From positions 1 to 64,000 of the forward strand of contig NZ_AUXV01000018.1 of the NCBI RefSeq assembly GCF_001625575.1: 64,000 bases of DNA, written 5' to 3'. The translations under genes were made by a program, and so were the position numbers. The stretch comes from Pseudoalteromonas luteoviolacea S2607 (GTDB lineage Bacteria; Pseudomonadota; Gammaproteobacteria; Enterobacterales; Alteromonadaceae). Below, in pieces: positions 17,337-27,570 of the stretch. The notes under the pieces were generated by a model. That model did no database searches, was not told where the DNA came from, and worked only from the letters and a program-made list of their open reading frames with translations. Position 1 is the stretch's first letter. Each line of letters opens with the position of its first letter.

Positions 17337-17357
17337 AACTTTCCAACATTACCTTCT

Positions 17358-17383
17358 GATAACAAAATTTAACAAAAGTTATC
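17358..17383 (-). promoter_or_regulatory. Inverted repeat upstream of the XRE regulator
   Basis: GATAAC (17358-17363) and GTTATC (17378-17383) form an inverted repeat around an AT-rich centre that also holds a direct repeat of AACAAAA. Its place just upstream of the XRE gene suits an operator for that protein. This is inference. Confidence 0.4.
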
Positions 17384-17982
17384 ACTAAACCTGCATTTTA
17401 GGCAAGGAAATACCGTTAATATTCGGAAATATTAATATAATAATGTTGTTGAGGAGGTGTTTTATCTAATTTCTATATACTATACCTAGTTTTTATTAAA
17501 TATTTCATTATCTGAATGCGATATTAACAACTAAGATTCAATATTGAAACCTTTAAAAGCGGAATTTTTTCAAATTTATAGTAAAAGAATGTGTCAAGGT
17601 AATTTAATACTATAGTATTGGTGCGTTTTTTATAAATAAAAATAACTTTCCACGCGTTGTTACGTGCAGTTATCCGATTGAAAGTTAAGTTTATTGCTTT
17701 ATTTATATGGTTTTAGTTTTATTTTTTTGTTTAAAATAACGCAACTTTTAATTTTTTTGCTAAATCTGTTAATTTTTACAGGTCTTGAATTTCGGGACTT
17801 TCGTCAAGCTGGTTACTTTTAGAACGCACTGTAACCTTTATTACTCATGTGTTTTATTTAATAGTGATATATTGGCGACAAAATATGGCAAACTCAAAAG
17901 TCAAAGAGTAAAAACTCAAAAATAAATGCTCGTTTACATGTTTTACTCGTAGATTGCGTATTAAGCACTTTTAAAAAAATAC
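17384..17982. other. AT-rich non-coding stretch
   Basis: About 600 bases of very AT-rich DNA between the divergent ends of the XRE cluster and the lipoprotein terminator. I see no convincing coding frame with a ribosome site. It contains several short A/T palindromes and long T runs. The base composition differs from the flanking core genes, which fits the microprotein cluster being acquired DNA. Confidence 0.5.
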
Positions 17983-18010
17983 AGCCGCAAGTATGAGTTT
18001 ACTTGCGGCT
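17983..18010 (-). terminator. Rho-independent terminator of the lipoprotein gene
   Basis: AGCCGCAAGTA (17983-17993) pairs with TACTTGCGGCT (18000-18010). On the minus strand the hairpin is followed by GTATTTTTTTAAAA, a good T tract. It lies 42 bases after the end of the minus-strand lipoprotein gene. Confidence 0.88.
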
Positions 18011-18051
18011 ATATTGTGTGGGATTTTTTGTAATTTTTGGAACCGTTGAGG

Positions 18052-19533
18052 CTAATTACACTCTGTTGTCCAATTTTCACCGTCTGTACTGCACTCTAAT
18101 ACGTAGGTGCCGTCAGATTTATATGATTGCTTTGTCCATCTACCATCATGGAAGCGAGATGTGATAACGCGGTTTTCACCCGAATCATCAGTTACACGTT
18201 TGTACCAAGAAGAGACGGGTATAGTCACATCTTCATTGAGCTCGAAGCCTGATTGGTCTAGGTAGTAGGCAATTACCGCTAATTCTAACAAGCTAAGCTT
18301 GTCTTTCATATTATACCAATCGGTTAGACCTTCTTTCGTATTACTTTGTGTATCTTGGCTAAATACAGCTAGGTAATGGACGCCATTTTTATTATAACTG
18401 ACTGAAAAATCGCGATTAGGTGCGCCACTAAAATCGACGTCAAAGTCACAGGTTTGGTCTTTCGATTCTCTTTGTACTAACTTCCAGTTATCGATTTCGT
18501 ATTGAATATCATTAATATTCAGCGTTAACTTTTCTTGATGCACACACGCGCCAATATCTTCTGGGTCATTAATGACCACGTCAACAGTTTGTGTGTATGA
18601 ATGGCCACCGCTGAGTTGTATGCTTTTTATTTTACGGTCGTAATGTATAAATAAGACGTTTTTCAGCGAGTCATCAACGCGTGCAGTCTCATCGACGAGC
18701 GTGTCACCTTCATTTGAATAAATATAAATTCTGCGATACCAGACCCTTTCATCGCTTTCGGGCTGATTTGGTGGTGTACCTTTGTAATGAAGTACACGAA
18801 TTTCCCGAGCATTTAGGTATTTTTTGGCAAGTTCTATGTATTTTTCAACGCTTGCTTGTAAGCCTTTTACAATATCCTCAGCGAGTTTTTGCAGTGCTTC
18901 ATCACCGTTTTCAATATAGTCGCTAAATAACTGCTCTTCAGAAATGTTGTAGTGCTCGATAACTTGTTTGGTCGTCTCTTCTAAAACAATTAATAGCGCT
19001 TCTCTTTGTTCATTGCTTTGAATAAGTTGCTCACACGTGGCGTCTTTAAATTCTGGTGTCTCGACCAAAGACTGCCAAAGCACGGTCGTCAGTGGCGTGA
19101 TGTGTTGTAGTGCTTCGTCGTTGAGTGACTCAAGCGTGGGTGGCAACACCATTTGATAAGGTTTGGTGACTTCACCTAGGTCCTCGTCAATCGCACCGAC
19201 TGGCACATCTACATACGTGGGTACATATGACGCGCATTTTGCCTGTTGTTCGGTTAGCTCAAGAATATAGCTCCCTTTGTCGGTAGAGACTACAAAGGGT
19301 TCGTCGGCATCTTTTGTTTTGTTGTTGTTGAGATCAAGCCAAACCGTTGCGCCTTGTACATATCCGTCGATAACTCGTCCTCTGCGAGCGTACCTGTTTT
19401 CTTCCGTGGTTACTTTTTTATTGCTGTCCAATTCAATGCTTGGAGATTTAGAGCCGCCTTTTGAGCCACAGCCACTGATAACGGCCGAGCAAAATAGGGC
19501 GAGGCTAAGCGTTTTTATTGGTGAATTAAACAT
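18052..19533 (-). CDS. Large surface lipoprotein with Ca-binding-like repeat
   Basis: A 493-aa protein with a signal peptide and lipobox (AVISGC, Cys at about 22), preceded by AAGGAATTACC. After a Gly/Ser linker comes RVIDGYVQGATVWLDLNNN followed by KTKDADEP, an Asp/Asn-rich loop of the type seen in SdrD-B-like or EF-hand-like surface modules. The rest has no domain I recognise; the C-terminal half is rich in Trp, Tyr and Asp. It is divergent from the large hybrid regulator at 19849. The pair may be regulator and target, by analogy with hybrid two-component systems that control adjacent outer-membrane lipoproteins. Confidence 0.75.
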   Translation of the reverse strand: MFNSPIKTLSLALFCSAVISGCGSKGGSKSPSIELDSNKKVTTEENRYARRGRVIDGYVQGATVWLDLNNNKTKDADEPFVVSTDKGSYILELTEQQAKCASYVPTYVDVPVGAIDEDLGEVTKPYQMVLPPTLESLNDEALQHITPLTTVLWQSLVETPEFKDATCEQLIQSNEQREALLIVLEETTKQVIEHYNISEEQLFSDYIENGDEALQKLAEDIVKGLQASVEKYIELAKKYLNAREIRVLHYKGTPPNQPESDERVWYRRIYIYSNEGDTLVDETARVDDSLKNVLFIHYDRKIKSIQLSGGHSYTQTVDVVINDPEDIGACVHQEKLTLNINDIQYEIDNWKLVQRESKDQTCDFDVDFSGAPNRDFSVSYNKNGVHYLAVFSQDTQSNTKEGLTDWYNMKDKLSLLELAVIAYYLDQSGFELNEDVTIPVSSWYKRVTDDSGENRVITSRFHDGRWTKQSYKSDGTYVLECSTDGENWTTECN

Positions 19534-19848
19534 GGTAATTCCTTATTTATATTGCAGGCTCTCGATGTACTGCTTGTGTTTACTGCTGTTTGTACCTGTT
19601 AGTCAAACCCATTAATGTCTATGCGTGTGCAAGAGGAGGCAATGCATCTACTCGGGTATGTCAAAATTATATTGGGTGCGTCAATGAGGGCGGTAACACA
19701 AAACAGACATTAATACGCAATTATCTGACATTTTGGTGCCCGAAATGGGACATTTGATAATTATCTAATTGTTGCTATTATGTCAAACAAGCTGTGCGTA
19801 TTAAAACTAATTATTAAAATATAAGCAAACATAACAACAATTTACTCT
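19534..19848. other. Divergent intergenic region
   Basis: 315 bases between the lipoprotein gene and the hybrid regulator. It must hold both promoters. I see AT-rich segments and a TGGGACATTT..TTATCTAATTGTTGC stretch near 19747 but no clear palindromic operator or small gene. Confidence 0.4.
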
Positions 19849-22800
19849 ATGTTTAAAGACCTATTAGCGACCTTTTTTGTAAGGTGTTTTTTTGTAATTT
19901 TTATTTTGCTTGGGTTTTGCCCAAAGGCAGATGCAAATGCGGGTAAGACGCTCAGTGTGGGCGACGGTCTGCCGAGCAATCGCGTATTTGATATCGCGCG
20001 AGATCACCGTGGTTTTATGTGGCTTGCTACGGAGCAGGGCATTGCAAGATTTGATGGAACAAAGGTAAAGCGCTTTTCAAAACATCAAACACCTGAGTTA
20101 AGCAACGCTTTGTGGGTTAGAGATGTGTTATTTGACTCGCAGCATAGGCTATGGGCAGCTGGCAAACAGGGTCTAGAAGTGCTTAATCCGCAAGCTGAGT
20201 CATTTGAACCGGTACTAGCCGGGCAAGGCGCAGATCCACTCAATATTTACAGCCTTTTTGAGTCTAGGCAAGGTGAGATCTGGGTTGGAGAGAGAGCGGG
20301 GCTGTACAAAATTGACAATGGCGCACTTAACTTTGTGCCTATTAATATCGTCAACCTTGACCAGCAAGCAGAGCCCTCTCCATTTAACGACCGTGTGTTA
20401 TCGATCACTCAAGTCGATGCGTCTACCTTATTACTGGCAACGGACCCTGGGGTACTGTTATTTGATATCACCAAGCAGCAAGCCCAGTTTATTAAAAATG
20501 AACACGGAGCGCCTTTATTTGCAGATAAGGTGTGGCGCCTTGATGACGGTCAGATTTGGCTGAGTATACAAGGGGTGGGGATTGCCCAGTACCTCCCTGA
20601 TGACAAGCAAGCCATAGTTAAATATGTAGATGAAAATCAATTTGATACGGTAGGCTACGTGTTTGATTTGAAAGTGAGTGACAACAAGTTGCTTGCGGCC
20701 TCTTTAAATGCAGGGCTTTTGCAGTTGAGTGAGCAAGTCACCCCAGTTGGAGACTCGCCGCCGCTACTTTCTATTTATAGTGACCAGCAATTGCTCGCAC
20801 TGGGAAGCTACACAGAAGGTGCGGTAATTGAACATGCTAACCTGAATGCTGCACATAACTTTGACTTTACGCATCCAAGCGAAACACACCAGTTTGAAAT
20901 AAACGATGTGTTGGTCTTAGAGCAACATATTTGGGTTGCTGACCAATTAGCTGGACTTTGCCGGTATCGAATGAATGGCTCGTTTGATGGGTGTTTAAAA
21001 GCGTACGACCTGTCAGCACAAGCAATAGCGAAAGGCAAGGGCAGCACACTTTGGGTGAGTATGTATCAAGAGTTAGTGCATCTTGATGCAGAGTCGATGC
21101 AAGTTATAGACAAGTTTAGTTTTGCAGAGATGGGTATCCCAGATTCAATCTATGCAATGGTTATTGAAAATGACACCTCTATTTGGTTGTCCCATAGTTT
21201 TGATGGCTTAACTCAGTTAAACCCCAAAACAAGGCAAGTCAAAAGGTACACGCGTTCAAATTCAAAATTACATAACGATCAAGTGCACAGTATAGTGCAA
21301 CATCAAAGCATGCTTTGGGTGGCAACATCAGCAGGGTTGCAATCACTTGACTTAACCACGGGCGACTTTGTACAACCAGATGCGCCCGTGTTTGACCTTT
21401 CAGAAGCGATTTATGATTTGTTTTTGAGCCCATCAGGCATTCTGTATTTGCAGTCAGATGCAGGTATCAAGGCTTATGATACCCATAAAAAAGATTGGCT
21501 GGCACTGGCGAGTCAAATCGCCAATATGACGAACGCCAGTATTGCCTTTGGTGATGACGGACGGGCATGGTTTGCAAATGGTTTGGGCATTTTTGGCTGG
21601 GAATCGAGTAGCTCAAGTGGCAGTATTCATTATTACGACAAAGGTGATGGACTTTACCACCAAGGTTATATTGGCAGCGCAGCTACCAACGCCGATGGCA
21701 AACTAGTTTTTGCATCAGCCGATGGACTGACTTTATTTGCGCCTAAAAAACTCGCTTATTTTGACGCAAGCCCTAAAGTCAGCGAATTTGAAATCACATT
21801 GGCTGATGGCAGTACTCAGACCTATTTTAATAAGCTGTCATTGGACGAATTACCGTACCAGCACGCCAGTATTCGTTTTAGTTTGACCAACACCAACTTT
21901 GCCAGTGCATCAAAGCAGCAATTTCGTTACAAGCTCGAGGGCGTGTCTGAGGCATGGGTAGAGTTAGGTAACAGTCGAGTACTGATGATCCCAAAGCTCG
22001 CCCACGGTCAATACAATTTACAGGTGCAAAGCACAGACAGTAACGGTAACTGGTCTACAACGACAGGCCAGTTTGTGTTTTCAATCAAAACGCCTTGGTA
22101 TGCCACCATATGGGCCTATATTGCGTATGTGCTTACTTTTATGCTCTGTTTATTTGTGATTTATCATTTGCGGGTTAAAGCGCTTAAAAATATTCAGAAA
22201 CAATTAGAAAAAGAAGTGGCACTGCAAACGAAGGCCATAACCGAGCAAAACAAGCAGCTATTAGAAAAATCATCTGCTTTGGCAAGTGCTGAGGCGCAAA
22301 GAACTTTACTCTTGAAAACGCTTTCTCATGAATTAATGACGCCCGTATCCTTAATTCAGGGCCCTGCGGAGCAGTTGATGAAGGTCGAGCACGCACAAGA
22401 ACGCAATACAATGGCAAGTATTGTAGTGAGTAATGCCAAGCGCTTAAAAGTGTTGATAGAGCAGCTAATGCAGGTTTCTGAGCATCGTAGTGGAGAGGTT
22501 CAAACAACCGAACAGTCTTTGCAGCTTTATGATCTCTCAAAAATTTGTAACGAACAGGCCAGTGTATTTGCGCCTTTGCTAGCGCAGCATGAATTGCGAC
22601 TAGAAGTTGATGTTGCGCCTCGTGTTATGGTTAAGGCTAAGCAAGATCAGCTTGAGCAATGTGTGAGTAATCTGCTTAGTAACGCGATAAAGTATAGCCC
22701 CAACGGGCAGCGCATTTTACTCACTTTAAGTAAGCAAAGCGGAAAAGAGTCGTCTGTATGCACACTAAGCGTTTGCGATCAGGGTATTGGTATTCCAGCA

Positions 22801-23880
22801 GGTGAACAAAGCCAGATATTTGAGCCAGAATATCGAACAGAGCAGGGAAGTAAACACAACGTAGGGCTTGGCATTGGGTTAAGCGTTGTGAAGTCTACCG
22901 TTGATGCTTTGGGTGGCGCTGTCGAGGTATCTTCTGTTGAAGGCCAAGGCAGTACTTTTACACTTAAATTTAACACTGTTGAATGTGAGTCTACTAATCA
23001 GTCAACAGCCGTGCGAGACAATACAGTAAATATTGAAGAGGCTATTGTTTCAAGCTCAGAGAGTAAAGAGCCCCGTAGTATTCTGATTGTTGACGACACG
23101 CCCGATATGCTGACGTTTTTAAAGAGCGTTTTTGGCACTGCTTATTCGGTAGCCGTTGCACGTGATGGTGAAGAGGGGCTAGAACTGGCAAAATCACTGA
23201 TCCCAGATTTGATTATTTCAGATGTGATGATGCCAAAGTTAGACGGGTTTGGGATGCTGTCTGCGATTAAGCAGCACTCGCTGACGGCGCATATTCCGGT
23301 GATTTTACTCACTGCCAATTTAAACGAGCAAAGGCAAATTGAAGGCTTAACTCTGCGGGCTGATGACTACATCACAAAACCCTTCAATTTACAGGCCCTT
23401 GAACTTAAAGTACGCAATATATTTAAGCATCAGGAGGCCACACTGCAAAAGTGGCGCAGCCGAATTACGCCTCAACCCACTCAGGATGCCTTGGCCTTAC
23501 CCGCATTGCCCAAGCTGCAGTTTAAGGACCAACCTCATATCTATGACTTTTTGGATAAACTCGACAGAGTCGTCGAGCAGTATTATCGCAATACTCAGAC
23601 ATCTGTCAGTGAATTAGCCAAAGAAATGGCGCTGAGTGAACGCCAACTGCACCGTAAATTAACTGCATTGATCTCAATGGGAGCAAATGAGTATTTAAGG
23701 ACGTACAGACTATATAAATCCATTACACCATTACTTCATGGTCAAAGTGTTGCACAAGTTGCCGACGACGTTGGGTTTAATTCTGGTTCTTATTTTAGTG
23801 CTTGCTTTAAAAAACACTTTGGTATGACAGCAAAAACTTTTGTACAAAAGCAGCGAGATAAACACAGTCAGTTAAGTTAG
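19849..23880 (+). CDS. Hybrid two-component system regulator (propeller-Y_Y_Y-kinase-receiver-AraC)
   Basis: A 1343-aa one-protein signalling system. A signal peptide or first helix (FFVIFILLGFCP) is followed by a periplasmic beta-propeller of Reg_prop repeats (DHRGFMWLATEQG, HRLWAAGKQG, ESRQGEIWVGERAG), a Y_Y_Y domain (about 654-743), a helix (about 755-780), HisKA with SHELMTPVSL (His near 827), HATPase (NLLSNAIKY, DQGIGIP, GLGIGLSV), a receiver (ILIVDDT near 1077, acceptor in SDVMMPKLDG) and a C-terminal AraC HTH (about 1250-1340). The HisKA box has Met where SHELRTP has Arg. Such regulators usually sense oligosaccharides; no glycoside hydrolase is adjacent here. No strong ribosome site precedes the ATG. 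Confidence 0.93.
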   Translation: MFKDLLATFFVRCFFVIFILLGFCPKADANAGKTLSVGDGLPSNRVFDIARDHRGFMWLATEQGIARFDGTKVKRFSKHQTPELSNALWVRDVLFDSQHRLWAAGKQGLEVLNPQAESFEPVLAGQGADPLNIYSLFESRQGEIWVGERAGLYKIDNGALNFVPINIVNLDQQAEPSPFNDRVLSITQVDASTLLLATDPGVLLFDITKQQAQFIKNEHGAPLFADKVWRLDDGQIWLSIQGVGIAQYLPDDKQAIVKYVDENQFDTVGYVFDLKVSDNKLLAASLNAGLLQLSEQVTPVGDSPPLLSIYSDQQLLALGSYTEGAVIEHANLNAAHNFDFTHPSETHQFEINDVLVLEQHIWVADQLAGLCRYRMNGSFDGCLKAYDLSAQAIAKGKGSTLWVSMYQELVHLDAESMQVIDKFSFAEMGIPDSIYAMVIENDTSIWLSHSFDGLTQLNPKTRQVKRYTRSNSKLHNDQVHSIVQHQSMLWVATSAGLQSLDLTTGDFVQPDAPVFDLSEAIYDLFLSPSGILYLQSDAGIKAYDTHKKDWLALASQIANMTNASIAFGDDGRAWFANGLGIFGWESSSSSGSIHYYDKGDGLYHQGYIGSAATNADGKLVFASADGLTLFAPKKLAYFDASPKVSEFEITLADGSTQTYFNKLSLDELPYQHASIRFSLTNTNFASASKQQFRYKLEGVSEAWVELGNSRVLMIPKLAHGQYNLQVQSTDSNGNWSTTTGQFVFSIKTPWYATIWAYIAYVLTFMLCLFVIYHLRVKALKNIQKQLEKEVALQTKAITEQNKQLLEKSSALASAEAQRTLLLKTLSHELMTPVSLIQGPAEQLMKVEHAQERNTMASIVVSNAKRLKVLIEQLMQVSEHRSGEVQTTEQSLQLYDLSKICNEQASVFAPLLAQHELRLEVDVAPRVMVKAKQDQLEQCVSNLLSNAIKYSPNGQRILLTLSKQSGKESSVCTLSVCDQGIGIPAGEQSQIFEPEYRTEQGSKHNVGLGIGLSVVKSTVDALGGAVEVSSVEGQGSTFTLKFNTVECESTNQSTAVRDNTVNIEEAIVSSSESKEPRSILIVDDTPDMLTFLKSVFGTAYSVAVARDGEEGLELAKSLIPDLIISDVMMPKLDGFGMLSAIKQHSLTAHIPVILLTANLNEQRQIEGLTLRADDYITKPFNLQALELKVRNIFKHQEATLQKWRSRITPQPTQDALALPALPKLQFKDQPHIYDFLDKLDRVVEQYYRNTQTSVSELAKEMALSERQLHRKLTALISMGANEYLRTYRLYKSITPLLHGQSVAQVADDVGFNSGSYFSACFKKHFGMTAKTFVQKQRDKHSQLS

Positions 23881-23971
23881 TACTGAGTCGAGGTGATTAT
23901 TCGGTCGTTTTGACGTGCTCTTATAGCTTAGCCTTTATTAACCGCGATTATGTTATTCATTAATGAGAAAG

Positions 23972-24008
23972 GCGCGCGCCGCGTAGATAGCTACGCGCGC
24001 TTTAATAT
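23972..24008 (+). terminator. GC-rich terminator after the hybrid regulator
   Basis: A strong hairpin of GCGC/CGCGTAG with ATAG loop and CTACGCGCGC (one bulged C) is followed by TTTAATAT. It separates the hybrid regulator from the RADAR operon and argues that the longer reading frame starting at 23950 is not the real start of the next gene. Confidence 0.75.
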
Positions 24009-24126
24009 CTGGTTAACCCATTGCTTACACGTGAAATTTACATTATTTTGTACGCAACTTTATAAAAAACTTCATTCTGAAATGTATTCGTTGCCTTTCA
24101 GAGTTATTAAATGCAGTGAGGGGTTG

Positions 24127-24894
24127 ATGGGTAGCCAAAGGTACCAAGGATATATAAAGCACGTTGATAGTGACGATCCAGTAATTAGCGAGATTAACTG
24201 GTTTATAGATACCGTATATATGCCCGCTCACAAGCGAGCAGATAAAAGCAGCAAGGCGACAAGAACCTTGTCTGTTTTGTTTTCTATCTGGGCGTTCACT
24301 TTCTTGGGCGTTTTTGGTGTTGCAGAGTTTATTCCAAATCTTCAGGTGTTTACACAAAGCGTTATTTGGGATGGATTCGACTTTAACTGGGTGGCGCTAG
24401 CTGCATTACCCTCATTTATTTTAGCGGTGTGTGTAAGTTTCAGAAATTACCCCTTCAAACATAGCGATAATATATTTGTCGGTGAAGATGAATACATATG
24501 GCGCATAAAGCAATCACTTGTACTTGCCTCATTTAACCTCGTTTTTTTAGTGACTTTATTATTTGCATTTACCAAACCGCTTATTTGTTTATTGGGTATA
24601 ACCAGCGCTGCTGGTTTTTTGTTGACTTACATGAGTAATCGATTGTTCGGTTTTACCTCTAGCTCAATTAGAAATCAAACCATGGTATTTCGTTTGGAGC
24701 GCCTTAAGCGCGAATATGAGGTGGCACGTCATAACGCTGGGAAGTTTGAAGTCGATCGTGTGAGAGCTGAGACATTTAAGCAATTGTTTGCAATGGTAGA
24801 TGACATGATCGACCGTAGAGACAGAGAAATTTTAGGCGACCACTACAAGGTCCACAACAGTGCCTTTGATTTAGTAAAAGGATTAAAAAAATAA
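24127..24894 (+). CDS. rdrD: RADAR accessory membrane protein, SLATT-like
   Basis: A 255-aa protein. Start 24127 (MGSQRYQGYIKH) is chosen because GAGGGG lies just upstream and a terminator lies inside the longer frame. It has about four hydrophobic segments and a charged helical C terminus (RLERLKREYEVARHNAG). Its stop abuts the RdrA start with no gap. RADAR loci are known to carry an accessory membrane protein, either SLATT or Csx27 type; the two-helix-pair plus long cytoplasmic helix layout suits SLATT. The gene symbol is an inference from position. It may anchor the complex to the membrane or act as an effector. Confidence 0.65.
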   Translation: MGSQRYQGYIKHVDSDDPVISEINWFIDTVYMPAHKRADKSSKATRTLSVLFSIWAFTFLGVFGVAEFIPNLQVFTQSVIWDGFDFNWVALAALPSFILAVCVSFRNYPFKHSDNIFVGEDEYIWRIKQSLVLASFNLVFLVTLLFAFTKPLICLLGITSAAGFLLTYMSNRLFGFTSSSIRNQTMVFRLERLKREYEVARHNAGKFEVDRVRAETFKQLFAMVDDMIDRRDREILGDHYKVHNSAFDLVKGLKK

Positions 24895-27567
24895 ATGGCA
24901 ATCAAATATATATTAGATCTGACAAAAGAAGAGTACCGCGATGACTTTGTCGGCGCGGACAAATCTCAGCCAGTAAAGTACAGAGAATTTTGGCAGTTTG
25001 AAGCGAGGGAAAAGCTTGTAAACAACCTTGCGTCATTTTTGAATGATGCGAAACAATATAGGCAGTCTCGAAGTGAAGACAAAAATAAAACCTGGCTGTC
25101 GCACAATGCGATATTAGTAACGGGTCAACGCGGCACGGGTAAAACGGTCTTTTTAAGAAACGTGAAAAGCATGTGGCGTGCAGCGATGCAAGAAAGAGAT
25201 GATGTTCACGCAAATGAGATTTTCTTTCTCGACGCCATTGATCCGACCATGCTTGTGGACAACGACAATTTTGCGAATGTGATTATCGCGCAAATTTATA
25301 GTGAAGTTGAGTCAAAGTTTAACAGTAGTAACTGCTGCAATGGCAATCAAAAGAGCGAAGCCCAAAAAGGCGACTTTTATAAACGATTAAAGATATTGGC
25401 AGATGCCCTTGGCAAAAAAGAAGAGTTTGAAGGGTGCACGGGTGTCGACAAAATTTTGCAATATAAATCGGGCATTAATATTGAGAAGTACTTTCATCAA
25501 TTTGTAGAATCTGCGATTCAAATATTGGGCTGTAATGCTTTAGCACTGCCAATTGATGACGTAGATATGGCGCTTGAACGGGCTTATGAAGTTGTTGACG
25601 AAGTAAGACGATTGCTTGGCTGCCCATACATCATCCCAATTGTAAGTGGCGATTACAATTTGTATGAGAAAATGACCAATATTCACTTTGACGAAAAAGT
25701 CTATCGTAACGCTGCATGTCGTGTTGATCAGGATGAGTATGCAAAAGAGCTGACCAAAGCCTACTTGGCTAAGGTCTTTCCCAATCATATGCGTATATCG
25801 CTGTTACCAATTAGTTATATCTCACCATCGTTGCAGATCCGTGTTAGTAAACAAGAAAGTCTTGTTGAGTACTACTCATATCGTGAACACAAGCGCAATA
25901 TTTTTGCGCAATTCTACCCATTATGTTTGAACGAGGAAGCACTATACAAGTGGCCTGAGCCAGAGTTTGCGAGAGAGTTTACTCAGTTCATTCGTGCTAT
26001 TGCACCCCATGAGGTGGAGTATGCGTTGCAGGGTGACCGTGCAACCAGTTATGAACTATGGAAAAACTTTATAAATTGGGCTGAGCAAAAACAAAGTGGT
26101 GTCGCGTATACCAATGCGGATTCGCTGCTGACTTTGCACAATATTGATGAAGACGATTCCTTCAACATCATGGACCTGCCGAGCTTTAACCCTAAGCTGC
26201 AAATACGAAAAGAGCACTTAGTGTGGGAAGAAAAGCGATTTTTAGCATCGCAATTGAAATCGCTGGGTGAGGGAGGGCAGTGGCAAGTTGAAAATAAAGC
26301 TTTGCTTGAAGCCGCATTTGATAAAGCGGACAACACACTTAAGAGCATGCCGCCGCTCGAGTTTTTCCACCATAGCTGTTCTATATCGCTAGCAGAGAAA
26401 GCGGCTGCGATGAGAGAAGGTGAAGAAGAACCAGCCGCTTATATTGAAAAAATATCAAACTCAAATGGCAAAGAAACTATTACGCCGTACAACTTAAATG
26501 CGGTGTTACTGGATATTTATGCCTATGGCGATATGTATTCAAAGCTTGGAAATAATTACCAGTTTGTGTGTTTAAGTCGCGCTTTTGAAATTATTTTATA
26601 TTCGTTTACCAAGTACGATAGCGAAAATAAAACAACCGAAACACTGGCCAAGATTCTACATCGCCGTCCTTTTTATAGCATCTTTAATATGGCACCGACT
26701 AAGATGATCACAGGTGACAGAGAGGATGATGAAGACGAGTCGTTTGAAGCTGAATTGCAGGAGAGTAAGCTATACACGGCAAACTTGCTAAATGCACAAA
26801 TTCAAGACTGGAAAGTTGAGCACAAAGCGCTTTTTGAAAGTTTGAGTGGTGAGCAGTTAATCCCGATATTCTCGTATATTTTTAATAAAGTATTTACTGC
26901 TTTTCATGTGTTTAAGTTTGAAAACTTTGTTAAGCAGAGCAGTGGGGCAGACGAGCATTTAACCGATTTTATCAAGCGTTTTGAGTACATGATGGTTAAC
27001 GCTGCATATACTGCAATGATTGAAGGAACGGCGGTGCAAGCAAGTGTTGCTATTACAAGTAATTTAGAAACACTGAGAAGTCATATTCAGTTTAATCGAT
27101 ATGACCGTGTATTGAGCAGAAACCGCAAAATCTTTGCAGAACAACAAACGAACAAAGACAGCATAACCACGCTATTTGTAAAGGCGCTCGAGTCTCACCC
27201 GCTCTTTACGATGATTCAATCGCAGTTAGAAAGCGATACGCTCATTGAGCCAAGGATCCGTTTAGGTGCCAGCTCACGCCGCAGACCAAAACAAGTGGTG
27301 TATGGCAATACCAAAGTGTCACCTCGATTAGAGAAGCAAATTCAGAAGTTCTTTAAAGCGCACTCAGAAATATTAGACCCTAGAATTTCGACGGTAAAAC
27401 GCATTAAAGACGAGTTAGATACTTACCTTGATCTTGAAGAAAAAGCCAGAGAGTTGTTTGAGAAATATGTTCTGCCTGAAGGGCTGGATTATATCGAAAT
27501 GGAAGAAATATCGGGCGACAGGGTTAATAACTTTATCGTAGCGCTGTTTGAGCTGTTCACAGAGTAA
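24895..27567 (+). CDS. rdrA: RADAR ATPase RdrA
   Basis: An 890-aa protein with Walker A GQRGTGKT at residues 77-84 and Walker B ALPIDDVD (acidic residues at 221-224), followed by a long helical region typical of RdrA. In RADAR, RdrA forms rings that bind RNA and pair with the deaminase RdrB to deaminate adenosine or ATP during phage infection, stopping growth. Identification rests on the ATPase motifs, length near 900 aa and the adjacent deaminase gene starting three bases after its stop. The start is fixed by abutting the upstream gene. Confidence 0.88.
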   Translation: MAIKYILDLTKEEYRDDFVGADKSQPVKYREFWQFEAREKLVNNLASFLNDAKQYRQSRSEDKNKTWLSHNAILVTGQRGTGKTVFLRNVKSMWRAAMQERDDVHANEIFFLDAIDPTMLVDNDNFANVIIAQIYSEVESKFNSSNCCNGNQKSEAQKGDFYKRLKILADALGKKEEFEGCTGVDKILQYKSGINIEKYFHQFVESAIQILGCNALALPIDDVDMALERAYEVVDEVRRLLGCPYIIPIVSGDYNLYEKMTNIHFDEKVYRNAACRVDQDEYAKELTKAYLAKVFPNHMRISLLPISYISPSLQIRVSKQESLVEYYSYREHKRNIFAQFYPLCLNEEALYKWPEPEFAREFTQFIRAIAPHEVEYALQGDRATSYELWKNFINWAEQKQSGVAYTNADSLLTLHNIDEDDSFNIMDLPSFNPKLQIRKEHLVWEEKRFLASQLKSLGEGGQWQVENKALLEAAFDKADNTLKSMPPLEFFHHSCSISLAEKAAAMREGEEEPAAYIEKISNSNGKETITPYNLNAVLLDIYAYGDMYSKLGNNYQFVCLSRAFEIILYSFTKYDSENKTTETLAKILHRRPFYSIFNMAPTKMITGDREDDEDESFEAELQESKLYTANLLNAQIQDWKVEHKALFESLSGEQLIPIFSYIFNKVFTAFHVFKFENFVKQSSGADEHLTDFIKRFEYMMVNAAYTAMIEGTAVQASVAITSNLETLRSHIQFNRYDRVLSRNRKIFAEQQTNKDSITTLFVKALESHPLFTMIQSQLESDTLIEPRIRLGASSRRRPKQVVYGNTKVSPRLEKQIQKFFKAHSEILDPRISTVKRIKDELDTYLDLEEKARELFEKYVLPEGLDYIEMEEISGDRVNNFIVALFELFTE

Positions 27568-27570
27568 TCT

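Noticed and set aside
23950..24126. Longer N terminus for the RADAR membrane protein
   Set aside because: A strong terminator hairpin lies inside it and a good ribosome site precedes 24127.
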